From JBNJGB01 sp051747385 (GTDB taxonomy: Bacteria; Myxococcota_A; UBA9042; PHBI01; JACKFB01): 64,000 nucleotides of DNA. The notes under the pieces are model-generated. The model did not search any database. It was not told the DNA's origin and saw only the letters and a program-made list of their open reading frames with translations. The DNA lies in assembly GCA_051747385.1 (NCBI GenBank), contig JBNJGB010000026.1:1-64000 (forward strand), given 5' to 3'. Shown piece by piece: positions 8,718 through 18,011 of the stretch; within the stretch, counting starts at the first letter, position 1; each line of letters starts with the position of its first letter. The position numbers and the translations under genes were made by a program.

Positions 8718-11429
8718 TCAGAAGGCCTGACCGATGGCGAAGACGACCGACCACGGCGGCCCGTCGCCGGCGCCGAAGCGCCCGGCGGCCAGGATGGGGA
8801 TGCCGACGTCCACGCCGAAGGTGATCGGATCGAGTCCCGCCAGGAGGTAGTGGATGCGCAGGCCGTATCCCGCACCGAGGGAGACGGCCTCTTGCTCGAA
8901 GAGGTCGTCGTACGTGTCCGCGAGCAAGGCCCCGTCGACGAAGAGGACCCCGTCGATGCCCTCGATCCAGGCGAGGTGGCCGACGTCCACGGCCAGGCTT
9001 CGGGAGTACCTGTGTCGCCACTCCAGGGAGGCCAGGGTCCGGTGCCTCCCCGAGCGCGCGAACGTGCTGAAGGCGCGCACGGCACCGACACCCCCCACCG
9101 GCCAGTCCTCGGCGCCGGGCACGTCCCCGAGCAGCGTGTCGAAGCGGAGCTGTCCGGCGAAGGTGTGGGCCCAGCCCACCCGGATCAGCCTGGCGAGCCG
9201 GAGCCCCACGAAACCGCCGACGCGGGTCTCGCCGTCTCGGACGGACAGCGTCGGCCCCGCCCGGACCTGGCGCCAGACGCCCTCCCTCGGGTCGGTGCGA
9301 CTCACGTACGTCAGCTCGCGGAGCGACACGGAGGCGCGCAGGCCGACGCCCAGGGAGTCGCCCTCGGCGGGCTTCAGGGCCTGTGTCGTCACCCCCGTGC
9401 CCCAGGCGAAGCGGCGGCGGTTGGGGACGATCTTGCGCCCGAAGCCGCGCAGCCAGGTGCCCGACACGCCCGACCGGCGCTCCGTGTCGAAGGCCGAGAG
9501 CAGCACGATGTTCGTCGCGTCGTGCTGACGGCGGAGGGAGGACAGGAGCGCGGTGTTCACGCGGCCCGTGGCGGTGTTGAGCCCCACGCTGAGCCCGGCG
9601 ACGAGGAAGCGCCAGTCCGGCCGGCGGACGTTGTCGAAGCGGGGGTCCACCGGGCGCCCCAGGTCGGACTCCACGAGCCGGTAACCGGGATCGATCGTGA
9701 TCTCCGGATCCTCCATGGAGGTCCGGAACCGGACCGTGGTGACGTCGCCCGTCACGAACACGGTGTGATCGAGGATCCGGCCGCCCTCCTCGAGGCGGAC
9801 CGTGACGGGCTCGTCGACGGGCTCGCGGCCCTCGCGCAACACCTCGACCTCGAGCCAGGGGCCCACGTCGTCCCGCCCGGAGCGGATGGGGCCGAGGCGG
9901 TAGTTCACCTCCGGGATCCCACGGTTCCACCGCTGCAGCCAGGACACCTCCGCGCACGGACCGTGCTTCTCCAGGGCGTCCTCCAGGGACGTGGAGCCCT
10001 CCGCCAGGTCCCGCACGACGGCGCCCAGGGTGGCGTCGCCGCAGCGATCCCGGAGCCTCTCGCGCCACAGCCGTCCCACGGGCCGCCGGTGGGAGAACAG
10101 CGTGAAGCGATCCCGGAAGCGGTCCGTGTCGTCCGGCGAGCGGAAGTAGGTGGACTCGAACGGGATCTGCGGGGCGTTGAGGACCTCGTCCACCTCGGCG
10201 ACGAAGCTGCCCTTCGCCAGGAGGTCCCGCGCGGTGCGATGCCCGCCATAATGGAGCGCCTCCCACCGGCAGGTCAGATCGGAAGCCACCAGGTCGACGA
10301 CCTGGGCGCGCCGCGCGGGGGGCTGGCTCGGAGCGACCCGCGAGCGCAACGCCACGGCGAGCGCCGCGCGCACCACGGGGAGACGGTGAAACTTCCGGAG
10401 CGGCTCGAAGGGCGTCACGTCGAACGCCCGGTCGCTGACCAGCACCATGTCCGACGCCGCCACGGCGACGTCCCGCCGGATGGGCGTCTCGACGACCACG
10501 ACGCGGTCCGGCGCCGGCAGGTCCAGAGCTCGCAGGAAGCGCATCGCCGAGCCCACGGTCGCGAGCATCTGCGCGTGCACGTCCACGAAGCCCAGGTCGA
10601 CGATGGCCCGCCTTCCGCCCAGGGCGCGGCGGGGTCTTCTGTGCAGGAGGCGGACGCGCACGCCGTCCACGTCCAGGTGGGACCGGTGGACCTCCGTCAT
10701 GACGACGAGGCTCACGCGGCTGGCCTCGCCGGAGCCCAGGTCCGCCACCCTCCCGTGGGGCTCGAGGGAGCGCACGCGGCCGTTGGCGACGACCACGCCC
10801 TCCCGGGGGCCGGGCCAGCGCACGCGGAGGCTCCACGCGATGCGGTCGGGGGGGCGGTGGGGTGCGAAGCCCCCCTCGTCCAAAGGCGGCGGGCGCGGGA
10901 AGAAGCCTCCGTCCAGGGTGATCTGCTGCTCGGCGTGCCCGAAGGGACCGAAGCGGTGCGGCACGGTGGTCACGAAGCGGATCCGCAGGGTCGCCACCTC
11001 CCCGGGCGCCAGGGGGTGCGCCAGGGCCACGCGCGCGAGCGTTGGCGTGGCGTCCTCCACGTCCAGGCGACGCCCCCGTGCGTCGCGTATCTCCTCTAGC
11101 TGCATCCCCCCCGGCGAGAAGCCCTCCGGGAACATGCGGGGCTCGACCACCTCGTCCATGCCCTCGGGCAGGCGGGAGAGCGTCTCCGGAAAGCGCCAGA
11201 GGAGCACGTGGTCGAGGACCTCCCGGCCCGGATTCCGGAGCCGGAGGAGGACCTCCCCCCGGACCTCGCGGAGGGCCGGGTCCACCACCAGGTCCACGTC
11301 CGCCGAGACGGGCGGATCGGCGTCTCCTGCGTGCGCCACACTGGCGGTCAGCGCCAGGGCCAGGAGCGCGAGCATGGCACCGGCGCAGGCTCCGAGCGGG
11401 CGGGCGCCGCGGCGGGGAGGCGGGGACAT
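8718..11429 (-). CDS. Outer-membrane protein: M1-peptidase-like N-terminus fused to a BamA/surface-antigen-type beta-barrel
   Basis: The 903-residue protein has a Sec signal ending in AHAG. Residues about 40-350 resemble the N-terminal beta domain and following region of M1 aminopeptidases (decorated VDLVVDPALREVRGEVLLRL, then the PHRFGPFG and GGFFPRPPP segments). I see no HEXXH zinc motif, so it is probably not a working peptidase. From about residue 600 alternating amphipathic strands build a barrel. Its last part (VGGVGAVRAFSTF, GAGYGLRIHYLLAG) and terminal Phe fit an Omp85/D15 surface-antigen barrel inserted by the BAM machinery. A role in outer-membrane assembly or export is an inference only. 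It is divergent from the prepilin gene, with a MITE copy between them. Confidence 0.75.
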   Translation of the reverse strand: MSPPPRRGARPLGACAGAMLALLALALTASVAHAGDADPPVSADVDLVVDPALREVRGEVLLRLRNPGREVLDHVLLWRFPETLSRLPEGMDEVVEPRMFPEGFSPGGMQLEEIRDARGRRLDVEDATPTLARVALAHPLAPGEVATLRIRFVTTVPHRFGPFGHAEQQITLDGGFFPRPPPLDEGGFAPHRPPDRIAWSLRVRWPGPREGVVVANGRVRSLEPHGRVADLGSGEASRVSLVVMTEVHRSHLDVDGVRVRLLHRRPRRALGGRRAIVDLGFVDVHAQMLATVGSAMRFLRALDLPAPDRVVVVETPIRRDVAVAASDMVLVSDRAFDVTPFEPLRKFHRLPVVRAALAVALRSRVAPSQPPARRAQVVDLVASDLTCRWEALHYGGHRTARDLLAKGSFVAEVDEVLNAPQIPFESTYFRSPDDTDRFRDRFTLFSHRRPVGRLWRERLRDRCGDATLGAVVRDLAEGSTSLEDALEKHGPCAEVSWLQRWNRGIPEVNYRLGPIRSGRDDVGPWLEVEVLREGREPVDEPVTVRLEEGGRILDHTVFVTGDVTTVRFRTSMEDPEITIDPGYRLVESDLGRPVDPRFDNVRRPDWRFLVAGLSVGLNTATGRVNTALLSSLRRQHDATNIVLLSAFDTERRSGVSGTWLRGFGRKIVPNRRRFAWGTGVTTQALKPAEGDSLGVGLRASVSLRELTYVSRTDPREGVWRQVRAGPTLSVRDGETRVGGFVGLRLARLIRVGWAHTFAGQLRFDTLLGDVPGAEDWPVGGVGAVRAFSTFARSGRHRTLASLEWRHRYSRSLAVDVGHLAWIEGIDGVLFVDGALLADTYDDLFEQEAVSLGAGYGLRIHYLLAGLDPITFGVDVGIPILAAGRFGAGDGPPWSVVFAIGQAF

Positions 11430-11480
11430 GGACGCCAGCCTACCAGCGCCCGAAGGTCCCGGCGCCACCCCACGGGAACG

Positions 11481-11643
11481 CTGGGCAATCGCAAAGTCGG
11501 AGAAGTGAGGGCCGCGCGGCGGTACGGCGCCCGGCGCCGGATTGCACCCGCTCGGAAACGATGGGTCCTGCGCGTCTGAGAGCAGGCAAGGGCACGGGCA
11601 AGGGCAAAGGCAAGGGAGGGCGGTCGACTTTGCGACCGCCCTG
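11481..11643 (+). mobile_element. 163-bp MITE-like element, copy A
   Basis: The ends are inverted repeats (CTGGGCAATCGCAAAGTCG and, on the other strand, CAGGGCGGTCGCAAAGTCG). The element is flanked by a perfect 10-bp direct repeat, CACGGGAACG, at 11471-11480 and 11644-11653. It contains a GGGCAA/GGGCAC hexamer run and a terminal hairpin with a 10-bp stem. It differs from copy B at about four positions. No open frame of note is inside, so movement would require a transposase in trans. Its hairpin end faces the prepilin start 92 bp away. Confidence 0.9.
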
Positions 11644-11735
11644 CACGGGAACGGGCCCCACCTTGCCACGGCGAGGAGCGGGGGCCTATCATTCCGCGGT
11701 GGACAGGTCCGCCGCGCAGGCGGCAGGGGGCGAAG

Positions 11736-12302
11736 ATGCCGAGGTACGGAGCCGAGCGGGGGTTCACGCTCGTCGAGTTGATGGTCGTGGTGGTCATCCT
11801 CGCCGTGCTGGCCACCGTCGCGGTCGCGGGCTACGGGAAGTACAAGCGGAGCGCGCGGCGCGGCGAGGGGGTGTCCGCCGTGAACGACATCCGCATGAAG
11901 CAGGAGACGTTCTACGCCACCTACTCGCGATACGAGGCCTCCACCGACGCCGAGACTTCCTACACGCCCGAGACCGGGGAGGCTGGCGAGCTGACCGGCC
12001 ACTACGTGTGGGACGTCGAGTGCCCCGATCCGAACAACGCCTGGTGCAACCTGGGCTTCGAGCCGCCGCTGCACCGCTACGACTCGGGCTCCGAATACTC
12101 CTTCTTCAAGTACCAGACCATCGGCTGGGCGCCCGGCCGGACCGCCCCGAGCACCATCCAGGACACCAACCAGCGGTGGCTCCACATCGAGGCGATCGGC
12201 CTGCCCAACAGCCAGACCGAGTACCAGGACTGCACCGTCGTCCGGTTCACCAGCGACGCGGACGACACGTTCATCCTGACCGAGCAGAGCTGCAAGGAAT
12301 AG
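11736..12302 (+). CDS. Type IV pilin-like prepilin
   Basis: The 188-residue protein has a short charged leader and a class-III signal with cleavage expected between Gly9 and Phe10 (RGFTLVELMVVV). Glu14 is at position +5 of the mature protein. A 20-residue hydrophobic helix follows, then a C-terminal globular domain with four cysteines, including a likely disulfide-bounded end (Cys near residue 168 and near the terminus). It would be processed by a PilD-type peptidase and assembled into a pilus or pseudopilus. No pilus assembly genes are nearby, so major against minor pilin cannot be decided. A MITE copy ends 92 bp upstream. Confidence 0.92.
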   Translation: MPRYGAERGFTLVELMVVVVILAVLATVAVAGYGKYKRSARRGEGVSAVNDIRMKQETFYATYSRYEASTDAETSYTPETGEAGELTGHYVWDVECPDPNNAWCNLGFEPPLHRYDSGSEYSFFKYQTIGWAPGRTAPSTIQDTNQRWLHIEAIGLPNSQTEYQDCTVVRFTSDADDTFILTEQSCKE

Positions 12303-12398
12303 GCAGCCCGGCCGGCGGCGGCGGCACCCACCGGGCGGGAAGCGTCCGCCGCGGACGGCGACCCCACCGAAGCTGCCGGGGCGCCGGCAGCCCCGGTG

Positions 12399-13349
12399 CT
12401 AGTCCTCGTCGTCCTCGTCGTCCTCGTCGTCGTCGGAGTCCTCGTCGTCGTCGCTGAAGTCGGCGACGTCCTGGTCGTCGAAGTCCTCGACGTCGGAGTC
12501 GTCGTCGTCCGAGTCGTCGTCCGAGTCGTCGTCCGAGTCGTCCTCGCCGGAGTCGTCCTCGTCGGAGCCGGTCTTGGCGCGAAGCTCGCTGAGCTTGCGG
12601 GCCTCGGAGCTGGAGAGCTTGCCCAGATCGTCGATGTCGAGGTCGTCGAGGTCGAGGTCCACGTCCTCCTCGTCGCCCTCGGAGTCGTCGGACTCGTCGA
12701 CCTCCTCGAACTCCACGTCGATCTCGATGTCGAGATCGTCCTCGCTCTCGGAGTCGTCGTCGTCGTCGCCCTTGCGGGCCTCGACGCTCGCCTTCTGGCG
12801 CAAGCGCTCGGCGATGCGCCGGCGGCGGGCCTCCGGATCCTCCTCCTCACGCCGGCCGCGCTGCCGGTCGGCGCCCGGGGCCGCGGACTCGGCGCCGGCC
12901 TGCCGGACCAGCATGTGGTCCAGGGACACCACCAGCTCGAGGTCCTGGTCGAGGCTCATCCCGGCCTGCACGACGTGCTTGGTGTGCAGGAAGAAGCGCT
13001 TGGACTTCGGGACCTTTCGATCACCGGGATAGGTCACGACGACCCGGCCCTCCTGCACGTCGAGGGCGTACGTCTCCTGCTCCCCGATGAACTCTCGGAA
13101 CTGCTGGACCTCGAAGCGACCATCCCGGCGGGGCTTCGCCCGGAAGCGGGTGGTCGGGGGGTTCTGCTCCAGGGTGTACGCGCGGCACTCCTCGGCCTGG
13201 GGGCACCCGTGGAGGGGATCCTCGCCCTGCCGAAGGGCCTCGCAGGTCTTGGCGCTCTCCCAGGATCCGAAGCACGCGAAGGCGCCGGGGGCACCAGGCT
13301 CCAGGATGATGGGCTGAAAGCGCGCGCCGTCCTCGACCGCCACTGACAC
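12399..13349 (-). CDS. Unknown protein with four N-terminal cysteines and a long Asp/Ser/Glu tail
   Basis: The 316-residue protein starts at a GTG five bases after GGAGGAGG. Residues 1-150 look globular and carry Cys26, Cys36, Cys49 and Cys55, which could bind metal. Residues 165-190 are basic (EARRRRIAERLRQK). Residues 195-316 are almost only Asp, Glu and Ser with a few Val, Leu and Phe. The tail is encoded by short GAC/GAG/TCC codon repeats, so its length may vary by replication slippage. Acidic tails of this kind bind cations or basic proteins, but the function is not known. No homologous family is recognised. Confidence 0.75.
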   Translation of the reverse strand: MSVAVEDGARFQPIILEPGAPGAFACFGSWESAKTCEALRQGEDPLHGCPQAEECRAYTLEQNPPTTRFRAKPRRDGRFEVQQFREFIGEQETYALDVQEGRVVVTYPGDRKVPKSKRFFLHTKHVVQAGMSLDQDLELVVSLDHMLVRQAGAESAAPGADRQRGRREEEDPEARRRRIAERLRQKASVEARKGDDDDDSESEDDLDIEIDVEFEEVDESDDSEGDEEDVDLDLDDLDIDDLGKLSSSEARKLSELRAKTGSDEDDSGEDDSDDDSDDDSDDDDSDVEDFDDQDVADFSDDDEDSDDDEDDEDDED

Positions 13350-13567
13350 TCGAACCTCCTCCGGTCCCGTTGGGGCAGGACGCGGACGAATACACGAAGC
13401 ACGGAGACCTCGCAAGCAAGGGAGTCCGGGCCAGATCCGCCGGCCCGGCGGCCGGCGCCTCGCGCGTCCGGGCCGGGCGGGCCGCCGCCGGGCTCGAAGA
13501 GGCACCTGCCGCGACGGCCGTGCGTCCACGTTCCCGAAGAGATGTCGCGACCGCGGCCCGGTATTCC

Positions 13568-15250
13568 CTACTCGGGCGCCGCGTGTGCGCACAGTCCGGC
13601 GTCGTCCACCCGGAAGCGGAGCAGCCCGGCGCCCTTGTCGATGGCCGCGCCCCCGCCGACGCTCGGCAGCCCGCCGCCGAGCAGCCATGAGCCGTCCCCG
13701 AGGAGCTGTGCGGTGGCGCCCAGGGTCCCGACGTTCGCCTCGATGGGCCCGTCGTCGACCAGGGTCACCTCGGCGCCCGGCGCGCGGAAGCGGACGATGG
13801 TCTGCTGGAGGCAGTCGGGCGCGTCCGGGCAGGCCGGGTCGCCCCCGAAGCTCGTGAAGCCGCCCAGGAGCAACAACTCGCCGGCGCTGGTCTCCGTCAG
13901 GGTGGCGGCGGCCCGGCGGAACAGGTCGGCGTGGCCGTCGGGCAGGCCCAGTGGCGTCGCATCGAACGTGCCCGCCCCCGGGTCCACCTCGACCAGCAGG
14001 ACGCGCGGGGTGGTGGCGTTCGTCGTGTACTGCGCGCCTCCGTTCGCCGGCGTGACGTCCGTCCCGCCGACGATCACGAAGCGCTGCACGCCCTCGGACG
14101 CGCCTCGGAAGATGCCCGCCGCCATGAACGGCACGGCGACGTCGGCCTGGCCCACCGGCTCGAGCTGGACGGTGGTCTCCTCGGCGGCGTCGACCCACAG
14201 GGCCACATTCGCGGGCTCCCCGTCCACGTTCCCGCCCCACACGAGGGCCTGCTGGTCCGCGCCGCCGACCACCGTGGCGCCGAAGCGGGCCTGCGGGAGC
14301 CCGTCCAGTGTGATCGCGTCGTCCTCGCCGACGATCCAGGCCCGGGCCACGGGCTCGTCCTCCCCCACGCCCCCGACGGCCAGGGTCCGCCCGTCGTCCA
14401 GGGCCGCGACGGCCGGCAGCGCGGCCATGTCGACGTCGGGGCCGGCCACGGACGCTCCGCCGGCCGGATCGAAGATCTCGACCGCGGCCTCGGGAGCGTT
14501 GCCCTGCCCAGTCCACAGGGGCGGCGTGTCCGGCGAGGAGTCGATGTGCACCTCCGAGGCGCCGCCCACGATCCGCAGGCGCCCGTCGGCGAGCGGCTGC
14601 ACGGCGGCCATCCCGCGGGCGTTCAGCAGCCGGCCGGCCTCGGCGAAGGCGCTGTCCACCCGGTCGTATCGATCCACGCGGTTCGTGGCCCGGAACCGGC
14701 GCTGCTGCACCTCGTAGCCAGAGAAGCCGCCGAGGATCCACCCGGCGTCCCGCTCGCTGAACGTGGCGCCGAAGGCGTGGCCGGTGCTCATCTCGGTGTG
14801 CTCGGCCGCGGTGTCCGCCGAGCCCACGCACGCCAGGTCGCCGACCGGGGTGAGGAAGAGGTCCACCGGGTTCGTCTCGCCCACGGCCACCGACACGCCG
14901 CCGGTCAGGCCGCCCCAGGTGGGCTGGTTGCCCTGGCAGGCGACCGCCTCCAGGGTCATGTCGTCGCCGGGCGGAAGCTCGTCGAGGATCACCTGGCCCG
15001 AGTCGTCCTGGCTGCCCTCGGGGAAGACCGCCACGACCGGCTCTCCCTCCGGGATGCCGCCGCCCTCGAGGCGCACGACCACCTTGTCGGCGTTCGAGGG
15101 GAACCGGCGATCCCCGTTCTCGTTGTCGGCGCAGGGGGCCAGCGCCGCCGTGGTGACCCGGAGGCCGTCCGGCTCGGCCCCGCCGTCGCAGGCGGGCAGC
15201 GCGAGCAGGGTGGGCAGGAGAACGATCAGCGCGCGTCGCGGCGTGTCCAT
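13568..15250 (-). CDS. Lipoprotein with Kelch-like beta-propeller repeats
   Basis: The 560-residue protein begins with a lipoprotein signal ending in LALPAC (Cys21). After about 130 residues of mixed beta sequence, the body contains repeated units of about 50 residues (LLNARGMAAVQPLADGRLRI, then IVGG-type turns; further GG doublets near residues 310, 370, 430 and 500). These units suggest a Kelch or galactose-oxidase-type propeller. It is probably exposed on the periplasmic or outer face. No ligand or enzyme activity can be assigned. The region 13350-13567 upstream contains no supported gene. Confidence 0.75.
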   Translation of the reverse strand: MDTPRRALIVLLPTLLALPACDGGAEPDGLRVTTAALAPCADNENGDRRFPSNADKVVVRLEGGGIPEGEPVVAVFPEGSQDDSGQVILDELPPGDDMTLEAVACQGNQPTWGGLTGGVSVAVGETNPVDLFLTPVGDLACVGSADTAAEHTEMSTGHAFGATFSERDAGWILGGFSGYEVQQRRFRATNRVDRYDRVDSAFAEAGRLLNARGMAAVQPLADGRLRIVGGASEVHIDSSPDTPPLWTGQGNAPEAAVEIFDPAGGASVAGPDVDMAALPAVAALDDGRTLAVGGVGEDEPVARAWIVGEDDAITLDGLPQARFGATVVGGADQQALVWGGNVDGEPANVALWVDAAEETTVQLEPVGQADVAVPFMAAGIFRGASEGVQRFVIVGGTDVTPANGGAQYTTNATTPRVLLVEVDPGAGTFDATPLGLPDGHADLFRRAAATLTETSAGELLLLGGFTSFGGDPACPDAPDCLQQTIVRFRAPGAEVTLVDDGPIEANVGTLGATAQLLGDGSWLLGGGLPSVGGGAAIDKGAGLLRFRVDDAGLCAHAAPE

Positions 15251-15410
15251 GGCCGCGAATCCTGCCCTCGGTCGGGGAGGGGGTCAAGCGGGTCCCCTGC
15301 TCCGGGTGTCCCGCGGATCCGGGGGGTGCGCGATCCCCGTCCGCGCGTCACGACGACTCCGGCGGCGGAGCGTTGCCGACGCCCCGCCCGCGCTGCTAGA
15401 ACCCGCCCCC

Positions 15411-18011
15411 ATGACCAGCAGCCCCGCCGCCAGCATCCACACCGCGAACACCCACCCGGCGGCCCAGACCCCCATGATGCGCCAGTACCTGGACGCCAAG
15501 GGGGAGCACCCGGACGCGATCGTCCTGTTCCGGATGGGCGACTTCTACGAGACGTTCTTCGAGGACGCCGAGGTGGTCGCTCGGCTGCTGGAGCTGACGC
15601 TCACCAGCCGCAACAAGAAGGACGCAGCGCCCATCCCCATGGCCGGGGTGCCGTACCACGCCCTGTGGAGCTACGTGCCGCGCCTGCTGGAGGCCGGACA
15701 CCGGGTGGCCATCTGCGAACAGATGGAGGACCCCAGGAGCGCCAAGGGGCTGGTGCACCGCGAGGTCGTGCGGGTCATCACCCCGGGCGTCGTCCTCGAC
15801 GAGCCGGCGCTCCAGAGCGGCGACAACAACTTCCTGGCGGCTCTGTGGCGACCCGAGGAGGGCGCGGCTCCCGGCCTCGCCTGGATCGACGCCTCCACCG
15901 GCGAGCGGCGCGGCGCCATCGTCTCCGGCGTGGACCGGGCCCTGGACGAGCTGGGGCGGATCGAACCCCGCGAGATCCTGGTGGACCGCCGCGACGAGGG
16001 CCTGGCCGAGCGGATCGCCGCCCGCCTGGACGGCGTGGTGCTCTCCCCGGTGGACCTGCCCGAGGAGACCACGGGCGACCCCCTGGAGCACGCCGACGCG
16101 CTCGTGGACGCCTACCTCGCCCGCACCCGCATGGCCGACCTGCTGCCGCTGAAGCCCCTGGAGCGCCAGGACCTGGAAGGCAGCCTGCGCCTGGGCGTCG
16201 AGACGGTGCGCAACCTGGAGCTCCTGCGGACCATGGCGGACGGCCGCAGGAAGGGCTCCCTCCTGGGGCTGATGGACCGCACGCGGACGGCGATGGGGAG
16301 CCGCAAGATCAAGCAGTGGCTCCTCTATCCGCTCGTGGATCCGGCCGCCATCCGTGCGCGCCACGACGCCGTGCAGGCGTTCTTCGACGATCCGATCACC
16401 CGGGCGACGACGCGGGACGACCTCGCGGGGGTCTACGACCTGGAGCGCCTCGTCACCCGAACCGTCGCGGGCACGGCCAACCCCCGGGACCTCATCGCCC
16501 TGGCCTCCTCCCTGGAGCGCGTCGGCCCGATCGCGGAGCGCCTCCGGGAGACCGGCGACCCGTGCCTGGCGGAGCTGGCCGCCGGGCTCGACCCGGTGCC
16601 GGAGGCCATCGACCTGGTGCGCTCGGCGCTGGTGGACGAGCCCCCGGCCGTGCTCAAGGACGGCGGCGTCCTCCGGGAGGGCTTCCACCCGGAGCTGGAC
16701 GAGCTGATCTCCATCTCCCGGGACGGCAAGGCGTGGTTCAACCGCTACGCCGAGACCCTCAAGGAGGAGACCGGGATCGCCAGCCTGAAGGTCCGCTTCA
16801 ACAACGTCTTCGGCTACTACATCGAGGTCACCAAGGCGAACCTCCACCACGTCCCGGACACGTGGCTGCGCAAGCAGACGCTCGCCAACTCCGAGCGCTA
16901 CTACACGCCGGAGCTCAAGGAGCGGGAGGAGAAGGTCCTCGGGGCCCACGACCGCCGGATCGCCCTGGAGCAGGAGCTGTTCGAGGGGGTGCGGGGTCGC
17001 GTGGCCGCCCTGGGCGAGCGCATCCAGGGGACCGCCGACCGGATCGCGGCGCTGGACGTCCTGTCCGCCCTGGCGGAGCTGGCCCAGGAGCGCGGCTACG
17101 TCCGGCCGGAGGTGGACGACGGCCTCCGCGTGGAGATCGAGCAGGGGCGGCACCCGGTCATCGAGAGCCTGGTGCCGGCAGGCGAGTTCGTCCCGAACGA
17201 CACGACCCTGGACGCGGACGACGAGCAGCTCCTCGTCATCACGGGGCCGAACATGGCCGGCAAGTCCACCGTGATGCGCCAGGCCGCGCTGCTGGTGATC
17301 CTGGCGCAGATGGGCAGCTTCGTCCCGGCCGCCCGGGCGCGCATCGGCGTCGTCGACCAGGTGTTCACGCGCGTGGGCGCCTCCGACAACCTCGCCCGGG
17401 GCCAGTCCACGTTCATGGTGGAGATGACCGAGAGCGCCACCATCCTGGAGCAGGCCACCCGGCGCAGCCTGGTCATCCTGGACGAGATCGGGCGCGGCAC
17501 CTCCACCTACGACGGCGTGTCCATCGCCTGGGCGGTCGCCGAGCACCTCCACGACGTCATCGGCGCCCGGACCCTCTTCGCCACGCACTACCACGAGCTG
17601 ACGGAGCTGGAGGCGACCCGGGAGCGCATCCACAACATGACCATCGCCGTGAAGCAGTGGCGGGACGACATCGTGTTCCTGCGACAGCTCGTGCCGGGCG
17701 GCACGAACCGCTCGTACGGCATCCAGGTGGCCGGTCTCGCCGGCCTGCCCGACCCCGTGGTGGAGCGGGCCCGGGAGGTGCTGCACACCCTGGAGGATCA
17801 GGCCCTGGACCGGGACAGCCGGCCGCGCCTCGCGCGCCACGACGAGCGCGCCCGGCAGGACTCCTGGCAGCTCAGCCTGTTCGCGCCCGCCGGGGGCCCC
17901 GGCCCGGCCGAGGAGCGCCTCGGGGACATCGACCCGGACGACCTCACGCCGCGCCAGGCCCTCGACCTCCTCTACGAGCTGAAGGGCCTCGTCGACGGGG
18001 ACGGCGGGTGA
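15411..18011 (+). CDS. mutS: DNA mismatch repair protein MutS
   Basis: The 866-residue protein matches MutS in length and layout. The mismatch-binding Phe45-Tyr46-Glu47 lies in RMGDFYETFF. The connector, lever and clamp domains follow, then the ABC ATPase with Walker A GPNMAGKST (Lys618), Walker B LVILDEIGRGTST (Asp691-Glu692) and a C-terminal helix-turn-helix. It recognises mismatches and small loops and starts repair with MutL. mutL is not in the window. The stop overlaps the GTG of the following transporter gene by 4 bp, implying coupled translation. The upstream 160 bp (15251-15410) is a divergent promoter region with no gene. Confidence 0.97.
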   Translation: MTSSPAASIHTANTHPAAQTPMMRQYLDAKGEHPDAIVLFRMGDFYETFFEDAEVVARLLELTLTSRNKKDAAPIPMAGVPYHALWSYVPRLLEAGHRVAICEQMEDPRSAKGLVHREVVRVITPGVVLDEPALQSGDNNFLAALWRPEEGAAPGLAWIDASTGERRGAIVSGVDRALDELGRIEPREILVDRRDEGLAERIAARLDGVVLSPVDLPEETTGDPLEHADALVDAYLARTRMADLLPLKPLERQDLEGSLRLGVETVRNLELLRTMADGRRKGSLLGLMDRTRTAMGSRKIKQWLLYPLVDPAAIRARHDAVQAFFDDPITRATTRDDLAGVYDLERLVTRTVAGTANPRDLIALASSLERVGPIAERLRETGDPCLAELAAGLDPVPEAIDLVRSALVDEPPAVLKDGGVLREGFHPELDELISISRDGKAWFNRYAETLKEETGIASLKVRFNNVFGYYIEVTKANLHHVPDTWLRKQTLANSERYYTPELKEREEKVLGAHDRRIALEQELFEGVRGRVAALGERIQGTADRIAALDVLSALAELAQERGYVRPEVDDGLRVEIEQGRHPVIESLVPAGEFVPNDTTLDADDEQLLVITGPNMAGKSTVMRQAALLVILAQMGSFVPAARARIGVVDQVFTRVGASDNLARGQSTFMVEMTESATILEQATRRSLVILDEIGRGTSTYDGVSIAWAVAEHLHDVIGARTLFATHYHELTELEATRERIHNMTIAVKQWRDDIVFLRQLVPGGTNRSYGIQVAGLAGLPDPVVERAREVLHTLEDQALDRDSRPRLARHDERARQDSWQLSLFAPAGGPGPAEERLGDIDPDDLTPRQALDLLYELKGLVDGDGG

